8,615 bases of DNA, taken from positions 1-8,615 of the forward strand of contig DDYO01000033.1 of NCBI GenBank assembly GCA_002348045.1. Direction: 5' to 3'. The notes below the pieces were generated by a model. That model did no database searches, was not told the origin of the DNA, and saw only the letters and a program-made list of their open reading frames with translations. This document shows, piece after piece, positions 1 to 7,400 of this stretch (positions are counted from its first letter, which is position 1; each line of letters starts with the position of its first letter). The position numbers were made by a program, and so were the translations under genes. The DNA is from Anaerolineales bacterium UBA2232. GTDB lineage: Bacteria > Chloroflexota > Anaerolineae > UBA2200.

Positions 1-835
1 GCAACCTGGCGCGCGCTGCACTGCCACGCCAGGCGCGAAGGGCCTCCCAAGCGATTTGCAGTTGGCGCTTGACGATCGGTCGCCAGTAACGAGCGAGCAG
101 GGGAGTGGGAACGTCCCTGGCGAGCACATAAATGGTGTTGCGCGCACCAAAGTAACTGGCGACGACACCACCACCACTGGCACCAAGGTGGTGATAAACG
201 AGCGCTCCGGGAACGTAGAGAGTGGGCCAGCCCGCGATCTGGTGGCGCCAAGCCATGTCAACGTCCTCATAGTACATGAAGAACGCCTCATCGAACAGAC
301 CGACGCGGTCGAAGACTTCCCTGCGGTACACGGCTGCAGCTCCGCAAGCGCCGAAGACATAGCTCTCGTCATCGTATTGCCCAGTATCCCGCTGCCACAC
401 ACCACGATTGGCGGCCACGCCATCCTGACAGTAGAGGTCCCCAGCCGAATGAAAGTGATCAACGGGATCAAACAAGACAATCTTGGAGGCAAAGGCGCCG
501 GCTTCTGGGTGCGCCTTAGCGGCCTCCATCAGGGCGGCTGCCCATGAAGGGTCGGCTTCGGCGTCCTGGTTGAAGAGCGCTACGAGGGATCCTCGCGCCC
601 GCTCAATGCCCGCGTTTACGCCACCAGCGAAACCGCGATTGGATGGCAGGCAAAGGAGCTCCACCTGGGGATAATCGCGGCGAATCAACGCCACTGATTC
701 GTCGCTGGAGGCGTTATCCACGACCAGGATTTGCTGCGGTGGAGCCGTCTGACGCAAAAGCGATGAGAGACACCCTCGTAGGAACGGCTCGCCGTTCCAG
801 TTCGGGATGACGACCGAGAGGGTTTCACTTGTCAC
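1..835 (-). CDS. Family 2 glycosyltransferase, WbbL/rhamnosyltransferase-like, 3' end cut by window edge
   Basis: A GT-A fold glycosyltransferase that would move a sugar from a nucleotide donor onto an envelope lipid or polysaccharide at the cytoplasmic membrane face. Seen: 278 residues from a GTG start at 835. They begin with LSVVIPNWNG (residues 6-15), then VVDNASSD (38-45, nucleotide binding), SNRGFAGGVNAG (65-76), a DxD-like NQD at 89-91, and the acceptor-side block GLFDEAFFMYYEDVDMAWR (179-197). E190/D191 are the likely catalytic-base pair. These blocks match the COG1216 WbbL group. The start overlaps the rmlD stop by 11 bases and has no clear Shine-Dalgarno, so translation is probably coupled to rmlD. 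GTG is chosen because it puts the first beta strand at the usual distance from the N-terminus. Family members are around 300 residues, so only a short C-terminal part should be missing. Rhamnose as donor sugar is inferred from the neighbouring rmlD only. Confidence 0.92.
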   Translation of the reverse strand, partial: MTSETLSVVIPNWNGEPFLRGCLSSLLRQTAPPQQILVVDNASSDESVALIRRDYPQVELLCLPSNRGFAGGVNAGIERARGSLVALFNQDAEADPSWAAALMEAAKAHPEAGAFASKIVLFDPVDHFHSAGDLYCQDGVAANRGVWQRDTGQYDDESYVFGACGAAAVYRREVFDRVGLFDEAFFMYYEDVDMAWRHQIAGWPTLYVPGALVYHHLGASGGGVVASYFGARNTIYVLARDVPTPLLARYWRPIVKRQLQIAWEALRAWRGSAARARL

Positions 836-1655
836 TGAAATACGCTGCCAAGGCGTCGCGCCAGGGGCGCAGGGTGATGTTGAGCTGTGTGGCGGCACAG
901 TAATTGCGCAACTCGCTGTGGGCTGGTACTTTGGCGGCTCTCTGGTATCCTTGCGTAGGAAACAAGGGATAGCTCTGGCGGCCTGCCAGTTCAAGAATGG
1001 CCTGTGCCCACTCGAACCGGGAACAGACTCCAGAATTGGTCAGGTGGTAAACACCGTACAGTGGTGCGGCGATGAGCTTGACAAGGGCTTGACCAAGATC
1101 TGGCGCATACGTGGGCGAGCCGACCTCGTCGGTTACATAGTGGAGTTCCGGACGCTCGTCGGCGAGGCGGAGCACGCTCTTGACAAAGTTGTTGCCGGTG
1201 AGGCTGTACAACCAGGCGGTGCGTACGACATAGAATCGACGCAGCAGGGTCTGCACATAATACTCGCCGGCCAGCTTGGACTTGCCGTAAACGCTCTGGG
1301 GGTTCGGCTGGGACCACTCGAGGTAGGGCTTGTCACTGGTACCATCAAATACATAATCCGTGCTGAGATAGACCATGGCCGAGTCCGCCTGTGCTGCTGC
1401 CAAAGCAACATTCTGAGTTCCCAGGGCGTTGATGCGGTATGCCAGGTCCGGCTCGCTTTCGCACCGGTCCACGTTGGTCATGGCGGCCCCGTGGATGACG
1501 ACATCGGGCCTGTAGGCCGGGATAACCTGCTGCACCTGCCGGTAATCCGTGATGTCATAGTCGGGGAGGTCGATAAGGAATAGGTCATGGTTGGAGAGCT
1601 CGGCCTGGAGTGCCTGGCCGAGCTGGCCGGCACTTCCAGTGATGACGATACGCAT
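825..1655 (-). CDS. rmlD: dTDP-4-dehydrorhamnose reductase RmlD
   Basis: A cytoplasmic NAD(P)H-dependent reductase of the extended SDR family. It performs the last step of dTDP-L-rhamnose synthesis by reducing dTDP-4-dehydro-L-rhamnose. Seen in the 276-residue product: Rossmann motif GSAGQLG at residues 7-13, HGAAMTNVD near 56-64, STDYVFDG at 98-105, the catalytic YGKSK (Y123, K127) and RTAWLYS near 145-151. The length is normal for RmlD (about 280-300). An in-frame GTG at 1661 would add two residues, but it lies only 2 bases from GGAGG. ATG at 1655 sits 8 bases from that Shine-Dalgarno and leads straight into MRIVITG, so it is preferred. The gene starts 2 bases after the stop of the upstream gene and overlaps the glycosyltransferase downstream by 11 bases. 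No rmlA, rmlB or rmlC is in the window, so they must lie elsewhere. Confidence 0.95.
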   Translation of the reverse strand: MRIVITGSAGQLGQALQAELSNHDLFLIDLPDYDITDYRQVQQVIPAYRPDVVIHGAAMTNVDRCESEPDLAYRINALGTQNVALAAAQADSAMVYLSTDYVFDGTSDKPYLEWSQPNPQSVYGKSKLAGEYYVQTLLRRFYVVRTAWLYSLTGNNFVKSVLRLADERPELHYVTDEVGSPTYAPDLGQALVKLIAAPLYGVYHLTNSGVCSRFEWAQAILELAGRQSYPLFPTQGYQRAAKVPAHSELRNYCAATQLNITLRPWRDALAAYFSDK

Positions 1656-1657
1656 AG

Positions 1658-3379
1658 TCACTTCCTCCAGCGATGGACGATATCGCGGGTCCGTACCATA
1701 ACCTGATGCAGAACGACAAGAGGCAATGGCAGCACCACCGCGAACAGGGCTAACAACGTTCCCTGAACGATTAGGGTAAGCAGCACGAACACCAAGCGAA
1801 GGTCAGGAATGAACCAGGATAGCCTGGGACCAGTACTGATGGCGCATAACCCAGCCGCTAGACCAACGATCCACAACTGAAGGAGGGCATACATCTGGGT
1901 TCTGACGGCCATCGTGTAAGCGGAGCGCTCCCGCCAGCCGGTTAACAGCACCACCGCAAGGCCGCAGGCAAGGACAACGGCCGTGCGTTCCACACTGGCG
2001 GAAACCGTTGTGGTCAGGCCGCCGGCGGGCACCGCGCTGAATGAGTACACCTGGCCTTCCCTCAGATAAAGCACGTGGTACAGGACGGCGGAACCCAACG
2101 ATGCCAACAGAACGCACAGGGTAGTGGGGCTCCTGGCCCTCCAGAGTGCAATCAGTAGGAGCACGGCGGCTGCTGCCACGATGGCGCCGTACCTCTGAGC
2201 GGTTTCACGCCACCGGGAGTCTCTAATAAAGGCCATGTGCCGATCGGTCTGCTCTACGGATAGGGCTGCCAGTTCAGCAGCACTCGCGTAGTTGCGGACT
2301 TGGAGCGAACTGATGGCCACGGTGAGGTCACCCAGGGCGGTTTCGCTGACGGCGCCCAGCCTCAAGTTCTGGAAGTACACCCTTGCCAGTTGCACTCGCT
2401 GAGCAGCAAGTCCCACCAAGGCCTCGGCCTTGTCCTCCACGGGCAGCCGTATCATGTCCAACCGCACCTGACCCTGCGCCGCGCTGGGAACCGGCACTCC
2501 CAGCAGAACAGCGATGGTCGGTGCGATGTCAGCAGCATCGATGGAGCTCCGGTCGCCGGTCAGGATACCAGCGCCGGAGGCCAACAAAGGGGTGGTGAGC
2601 AGGACAGGTTCATGGCCGCCCCGCCCTCCCTGGTCCAGGTGGCCAAAGCTGGAGGCGATGAAGAGAGCGGACTTGGTCAGGTCGAGGGCCTCGGCGATCT
2701 CCTGGAGCAGTCCGTCACAGGTCAGGGCGGCAAGCCTGTACTCGTCACTGGCCGCTCCAGAGCGATGGGCGACGGCGTCCAGCTCGTCCAAATGAACCAC
2801 GAGAAGGCAGGGGGAAAACTCCTGAAGGAAGCTGACGGCGCGTTTTACGGTGGACTGGTCGCGGTTGGCGGCACCGCTGGGCGCAAAGTAGCGCAAGTAG
2901 AGGCTGTCCGGAGGCAGGAGGCCCTGCCAGAGGGCGCTGGCCGCAACGCCGGCATTTTGTCCCGCTCGGTTACAGCTTGCTAGCAGGGTGTCGACAGCGA
3001 TTGGCCGCATCAAAGCTGGTTCAACATCAAAGGCCGGAGCATCACTAATCTCGGGCCAGGCGCCGCTCAAGATGGTTGTCCAGGCTGCAGGAGCGCTCGT
3101 GAAAGGCCGGTGAATTAACCGGGCGTGGGAGCTCTTCTGGCGCATGCCGTTCAGGAAGGGCATCTCGAAGGAGACATCATATCGCAACCCGTCGACGATG
3201 ACGAGCACGACCTGAGAAACGATCCGGTTGTTGTGCTGTTCAGTAGGCAAGGGCATGACGGTCAGCGGACTGCGGTATCCGTACACCGAATTCGTGAGAT
3301 CGTTGGCCCAGAGGTATCCCAGGACCGCGGAGGCCGACAGGATCAGGGCAAGGACCAGGAGCGTCGCAAACCTCAACAT
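1658..3379 (-). CDS. Membrane protein with alkaline-phosphatase-superfamily domain lacking several metal ligands
   Basis: A 573-residue protein resembling type I phosphodiesterase / GPI-ethanolamine-phosphate-transferase-like members of the alkaline phosphatase superfamily. Seen: an N-terminal hydrophobic anchor (residues 4-24), a domain expected outside the membrane (about 50-395), then five or six membrane segments (about 397-413, 419-437, 465-481, 498-516 and 527-560), and a basic tail. Superfamily marks: VDGLR with metal ligand D63, a nucleophile region at 92-105 (S95 or T94), and DAVAHRSG with ligands D201 and H205. The last block, SSFGHLDQGGRGG (243-255), has the spacing of the usual S-D-H-G...G-x-H-G motif, but the three ligands align to S244, F245 and R253. 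Activity is therefore doubtful, although H256 might compensate. The start lacks a strong Shine-Dalgarno and lies 31 bases after the lipid kinase stop, so co-transcription is likely. The substrate is unknown. Context suggests an envelope lipid or glycan. Confidence 0.85.
   Translation of the reverse strand: MLRFATLLVLALILSASAVLGYLWANDLTNSVYGYRSPLTVMPLPTEQHNNRIVSQVVLVIVDGLRYDVSFEMPFLNGMRQKSSHARLIHRPFTSAPAAWTTILSGAWPEISDAPAFDVEPALMRPIAVDTLLASCNRAGQNAGVAASALWQGLLPPDSLYLRYFAPSGAANRDQSTVKRAVSFLQEFSPCLLVVHLDELDAVAHRSGAASDEYRLAALTCDGLLQEIAEALDLTKSALFIASSFGHLDQGGRGGHEPVLLTTPLLASGAGILTGDRSSIDAADIAPTIAVLLGVPVPSAAQGQVRLDMIRLPVEDKAEALVGLAAQRVQLARVYFQNLRLGAVSETALGDLTVAISSLQVRNYASAAELAALSVEQTDRHMAFIRDSRWRETAQRYGAIVAAAAVLLLIALWRARSPTTLCVLLASLGSAVLYHVLYLREGQVYSFSAVPAGGLTTTVSASVERTAVVLACGLAVVLLTGWRERSAYTMAVRTQMYALLQLWIVGLAAGLCAISTGPRLSWFIPDLRLVFVLLTLIVQGTLLALFAVVLPLPLVVLHQVMVRTRDIVHRWRK
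1664..1668 (-). promoter_or_regulatory. Shine-Dalgarno for rmlD
   Basis: GGAGG on the minus strand, inside the last codons of the upstream gene and 8 bases before ATG at 1655. The spacing supports ATG 1655 over the GTG at 1661. Confidence 0.8.
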
Positions 3380-3410
3380 CGATTGGCCGTTCTGTCCGTC
3401 CCGGTGGGCA

Positions 3411-4316
3411 CTAGGCGCTCAGCCTGAGCGAGGCCGGGATCATCCGGATTTGGGCGGGTGTCTCTCCCACCAGTTCACCCTCGGCCTGGATATACGTGCG
3501 CTGTTCAGAGGTTACCGATACCTGGCTTCCACGAAGCGACTGGACCTTGGGATGGGTGAGGTGGGTTCCATTGTAAACCCGCGGCAAGTTCGCCAGGAGC
3601 TCCAGCCGATTCAGATCTTTCAGGATAACCACATCAAACAAGCCATCATCGACAACTGCCTGTGGTGCGATATGCATGCCGCCACCATAGTACTGGCCAC
3701 TGCAAATGGCAATTGAGTTGAAACGCCCACGGATGCACTGGCCGTCTACCACCAGCTCGACATCCTTGTTCCGGTAAGAGAATAGGGTCAACACCAAACT
3801 CGTGACGTAGGGTAAGGTGCCAGTAAGGCGCTTACTGGAGCGATTCACTCGGATGCACACCTCGCCGTCAAAACCCAGCCCGGCAACGTTGGCAAAGTAG
3901 CGCTTCTCGGGCTGCCCGTCGCGATAGCACGAGATCTCACCCACGTCCACAGCACGTATAGGTTGGGTGAAAACGGACTTGGCTGCATCCAGAGGGCTCC
4001 TGGGAATGCCCAACACACGTGCCCAATCGGAACCCGTTCCACCTGGAATAACGCTCATGGTGACCTGTGGATGTGGCATCCCCCCGACGATGATCCCGTT
4101 CAGGACTTCGTTGAAGGTGCCGTCACCTCCCACCGAAATGAACTCACGGTAGCCAGCTGCTAGCGCTGCCCGCGCGAGGTCGGTCGCGTGGCGTGGATGG
4201 GTGGTCAGATCTGCGTCAAAGACGAGGCCACGCTGACCAAGTGCCTGGGCTATCTGCGGCCACTGCCGAGCTACGCGCCCACCCGAGGCGGCAGGATTGA
4301 CGATTGCTTTGATCAT
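3411..4316 (-). CDS. Diacylglycerol kinase-family lipid kinase (DagK/YegS type)
   Basis: An ATP-dependent kinase of the DAGK catalytic family, expected to phosphorylate diacylglycerol or a related lipid or sphingoid alcohol at the inner face of the membrane. Seen in the 301-residue product: NPAASGG at residues 7-13, the nucleotide-binding loop GGDGTFNEV (63-71), PGGTGSDWAR (91-100), GLGFDGEV (146-153), DDGLFDVVIL (223-232) and the C-terminal AEGE (278-281). The third motif has S96 where many members have Asn (GTxNDFA). The rest of the core is intact and the length is typical (about 290-320). A longer frame opens at 4388, but ATG 4316 is preferred. It follows GGAGAG by 7 bases, begins directly with the first beta strand MIKAIVNP, and the extra 24 residues would overlap the predicted promoter and match no family feature. 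This is the first gene of a probable four-gene operon. The lipid specificity cannot be read from sequence. Confidence 0.93.
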   Translation of the reverse strand: MIKAIVNPAASGGRVARQWPQIAQALGQRGLVFDADLTTHPRHATDLARAALAAGYREFISVGGDGTFNEVLNGIIVGGMPHPQVTMSVIPGGTGSDWARVLGIPRSPLDAAKSVFTQPIRAVDVGEISCYRDGQPEKRYFANVAGLGFDGEVCIRVNRSSKRLTGTLPYVTSLVLTLFSYRNKDVELVVDGQCIRGRFNSIAICSGQYYGGGMHIAPQAVVDDGLFDVVILKDLNRLELLANLPRVYNGTHLTHPKVQSLRGSQVSVTSEQRTYIQAEGELVGETPAQIRMIPASLRLSA

Positions 4317-4323
4317 CGATAGG

Positions 4324-4329
4324 CTCTCC
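4324..4329 (-). promoter_or_regulatory. Shine-Dalgarno for the lipid kinase
   Basis: GGAGAG on the minus strand, 7 bases before ATG at 4316. It fixes the start of the kinase against the upstream in-frame ATG at 4388. Confidence 0.75.
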
Positions 4330-4348
4330 GTGAGTGATGGCCGTTGCG

Positions 4349-4361
4349 ATTGCGAAGCAAT
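4349..4361 (-). repeat. Short perfect inverted repeat at the predicted transcription start
   Basis: ATTGC, a three-base loop TTC, then GCAAT: a perfect 5-bp inverted repeat. It overlaps the last bases of the predicted -10 box and the likely transcription start. It could be a small operator or a 5' hairpin, but one so short can arise by chance. There is no T-run, so it is not a terminator. Confidence 0.3.
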
Positions 4362-4388
4362 TGTACTGGACAGGTGGGCAAGAGGCAA
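4360..4388 (-). promoter_or_regulatory. Putative sigma70-type promoter for the lipid kinase operon
   Basis: In the 105-base gap after the peptidase gene, TTGCCT (4383-4388) and TACAAT (4360-4365) are separated by exactly 17 bases. The -10 box matches the consensus at 5 of 6 positions and the -35 box at 4 of 6. Transcription would start near 4353, leaving a leader of about 37 bases that contains the kinase Shine-Dalgarno. I see no convincing terminator for the peptidase gene in this gap, so some read-through is possible. The call rests on consensus matching alone. Confidence 0.5.
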
Positions 4389-4421
4389 CTACACTGCCTG
4401 CAGCGACCTTCGTCGGTTCGC

Positions 4422-7400
4422 CTACTGCTGGGCGAGGAAATGAACCGCGAGGGTGGCCATGCGGCCGGTAGCCCCGAGCTTGTTTACGTCGATGTTCAGT
4501 GCGGTATCCTCGGAGGTGTACGACACATCCTCGCGCTCCCACATCAGCGTTACCGTCGGAAAACGCTGCGCGAGGAGCGCATGGTCCGCACTGGCATCCC
4601 CGCGTGCCCTAGTCAAGCGGCCCGCAAGCTGGCGGGCGGCGCTTTCCAACGCAACTAGGATCTCCGCGCCAGCGCTGTCATCATAATGGGTAAGGTAGTA
4701 TCCGCGTCCCTGTCCGACGCGGTCGAACTGCAGCGCTGCCGCGATTCCGGTGCGTGGCAAGGGAGGGTGTGCCAGCAGGTAGGAGAGACCGAGGCTACCC
4801 GTTTCAGAGGCGTTGGTGACGGCAAAGACAACGGCGCATTCAGGTCTGTAGCCAGTGTCCTGCCAGAGGCGCGCGATTTCCAGCATGATGCTGACGCCGC
4901 TGGCGTTGCGGTTGGCGCCTGGGTATTCGGCTGCGCCCGGAACCGAGCCCACGCCGTCAAGGTTGGCCGTGAGTAGAATGGCTTTGTCGGTACGGTTGGC
5001 GTTGCTGGGAGGCATATAGGCCAGAACATTGGCCGCCGATGTGCGGTCGGACACTCGCAGCTCGATGCTAACGTGGGCATTGAGCCCGAGCATTGTTGCC
5101 GGGTGCATGGCCAGGGATGCCGCGTCATGCGACGTGCACGACCGCAGGACGGCTTCGGATGCGGCGGCAGTGAGCTCGATTACCGGGATCGAATTGGACT
5201 CGATGGCCTGAGTGATTGGGTGCCGTAGCGACATGTCCTTCGGCCACTTGTCGGTCATCAGCAGCAGCGCGCCTGCCCCGGCCGCCTGGGCTGCCCGGAC
5301 GTCGGCGGTTGCGTCGCCGGTGCCGTGGGCGAGGCAGATACGGCCGCCAAGGCGCAGCCCTGGATAGTTCAACTCCCTGAGGTAGACCAGCGGTCCGCTC
5401 ACGGTGCCTCCGCCGCTTGCTGCGCCCAGCCGTTCGCTGTAGTCGATGGAGTATGTCAGCTCTAGCGGCTGTCCTTCGGCATCAAAGATTCGCAGGACGG
5501 GCGCTGCTTGCAGTTGGTGAAACGCCACTGGAAATTGCTGCAAGAATGTGCCATTGTCCCCTGCGGGCAAGAGTCCGCAATCGGCCAAGCTCTGGGCGAT
5601 CCAGTCCACCGCCGCCTGATTGCCAGTCGATGACAGCCCTCGTCCAGCCCAGCTGGACTGGGCTAGTTGCGCGATGTCATTCAGAGCGCGCTGCGGATCA
5701 AATTCCGCAGCGATGGAGATAGAGCGGGCATCAATGTGGCCGCGCGCAGCGGACTCTTGCCAGGCCTGGTGGAATTCATGGTAGGAGAACCCAGTGGCCG
5801 CTTCAAACGCGCCTGACACATCCTGGCCCGAGGCAACCAACTCCAGCCACCGCTGCAGCGAAGCTGGCGATTGCCACTGCTGCAAGAACTGCACAGTGTC
5901 CCATGCCAGGGCCTGGAGGAAGCTCTGCGGGACTTGGTCTTCTGAGGGCGGATCCAGGCTGACCAATGGCAGGTTGCGGTTGCTGCGAACGTGGTCATAC
6001 AGGAGTTCTTGCCACAACCGTCGCTTGCCGGCAAGCCACGAGCCATCCACTCGGCCAGCGATATACAGGCATGTGCCCTCCACAAGGGCAGTGTGCCGAA
6101 TACCTGCCTGGGCAAGAACGTGCCCTGTCATGCGGTAGGCCAGCTGCCAGTCGTCCGCAGGCAGTGCGGTTTCGTCCCAAGCCAGAAGCGCGACGCCGGA
6201 TGACGAATCGGGCTCTTGACCGTACGACCACCTGCAATAGGCCAGGGTGTCTGGGCCGGGATAGACCTCGATGGTGAGGTTGCGCACTTGCAGTCCGGAG
6301 ATCGCCTCCACTTCGGCAGCGATGATGGCCGATTGGTCGGCCAACTTGCCAGCGATCTCGCTTCGCGCGACTGACGGTGAGTCGGGAATAGTCCTGACCA
6401 ATATAGACCCGGACTTGATTGCACTCCAATCGATGCCAGAGTACAGCCAATCCCCATCCCGCAGAACGAACCTTACTGGCAACTCGACCTGTTTCAGCAA
6501 CGGCGAGGTCTGGGATACTTGGTAGATCGCGGTGACGTCCACCGTTGCGGTCAGGGGCTCAACACAGCGCAGCCTGGAGAGGAATCGTAGTGCCATGGGT
6601 GGAGCGGCGCTGAGCTGCCGGAACCACTCGGTTTCTTGGCGACTCAAGTCCCCATCGACAGGATCCAAAGTCGCCAGAAAACTCTCTTCATCATGATCCC
6701 GTATGCTTTGCTCGCGCAATGAGAGGGTAGCGCTGATTCCTTGGGATGCGCTGAGCCAGCGGTCCAGGTACTGCGACTGCCAGCCCGACACAGCATCAAG
6801 GTCAGCTGTTCGAAACACCAATGGATCGCCACTGGTCAGCAAGTAGTGAGTCATAAGAATGGCCTGAGCCTGCCAGACGGAGAGCTCTGCTGCATTCACA
6901 AGCTCTCCGGTAGGCATAGTTTCGGGCGTCCAGATCCTAGCAGCAGAGTCTGGGTTCGATAGCCGCTCCAGGTGGGCGGAGAGATAGTCTTCAGCACCGT
7001 TCTCCCATCCGGCCGACCAGGCCTTCGCAAGGCCGTACGCCAACCAGCTGGCCGTGGCACTTGACCACCCCACCCTCTGAAGGGCTTGCCGGGTTAGGGT
7101 CTCGGTCAGTGCGCCTGCGTGAATCAACTGCACCGGTCCGTCGCTGGCGCTGACACCTTGCGAAGCTGGGGCCGCCAGTGGCGCGAACAGGTCGGCGCTA
7201 ACCTGATTGTCGTGGAGGAAGATGGTCACGCTGGGAGGTAGCCCAAGCTGAAGGTCATCGTACAGCCGTTGGCAAAGACCGTCCACGATTGATGCAACTA
7301 GCCGAGCCTCTGTTGCGTTGGTGAGGTGGGCAATCCGGGCCCGCTCCGTAGTAGTCTCTTGCCATGCTGGCCCAGCATAGATCCAACTGCCGTCCTGACG

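Noticed and set aside
56..547. 163-codon plus-strand open frame at the left edge
   Set aside because: It is antisense to the glycosyltransferase, whose motifs continue through the whole region.
807..1583. 258-codon plus-strand open frame opposite rmlD
   Set aside because: It lies wholly antisense to a clear RmlD with all motifs. The translation has no recognisable family motif, and long antisense frames are common in G+C-rich coding DNA.
2300..2983. 227-codon plus-strand open frame opposite the alkaline-phosphatase-like gene
   Set aside because: It is antisense to the conserved catalytic domain. Its product is low-complexity, rich in Gly, Gln and Val, with no motif.
4317..4388. Upstream start of the lipid kinase at 4388
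   Set aside because: The extra 24 residues match nothing in the family and overlap the predicted promoter. ATG 4316 has a well-spaced Shine-Dalgarno.
4403..4421. Possible terminator hairpin just after the peptidase stop
   Set aside because: Only four outer base pairs (GCGA/TCGC) form before mismatches, and no T-run follows.
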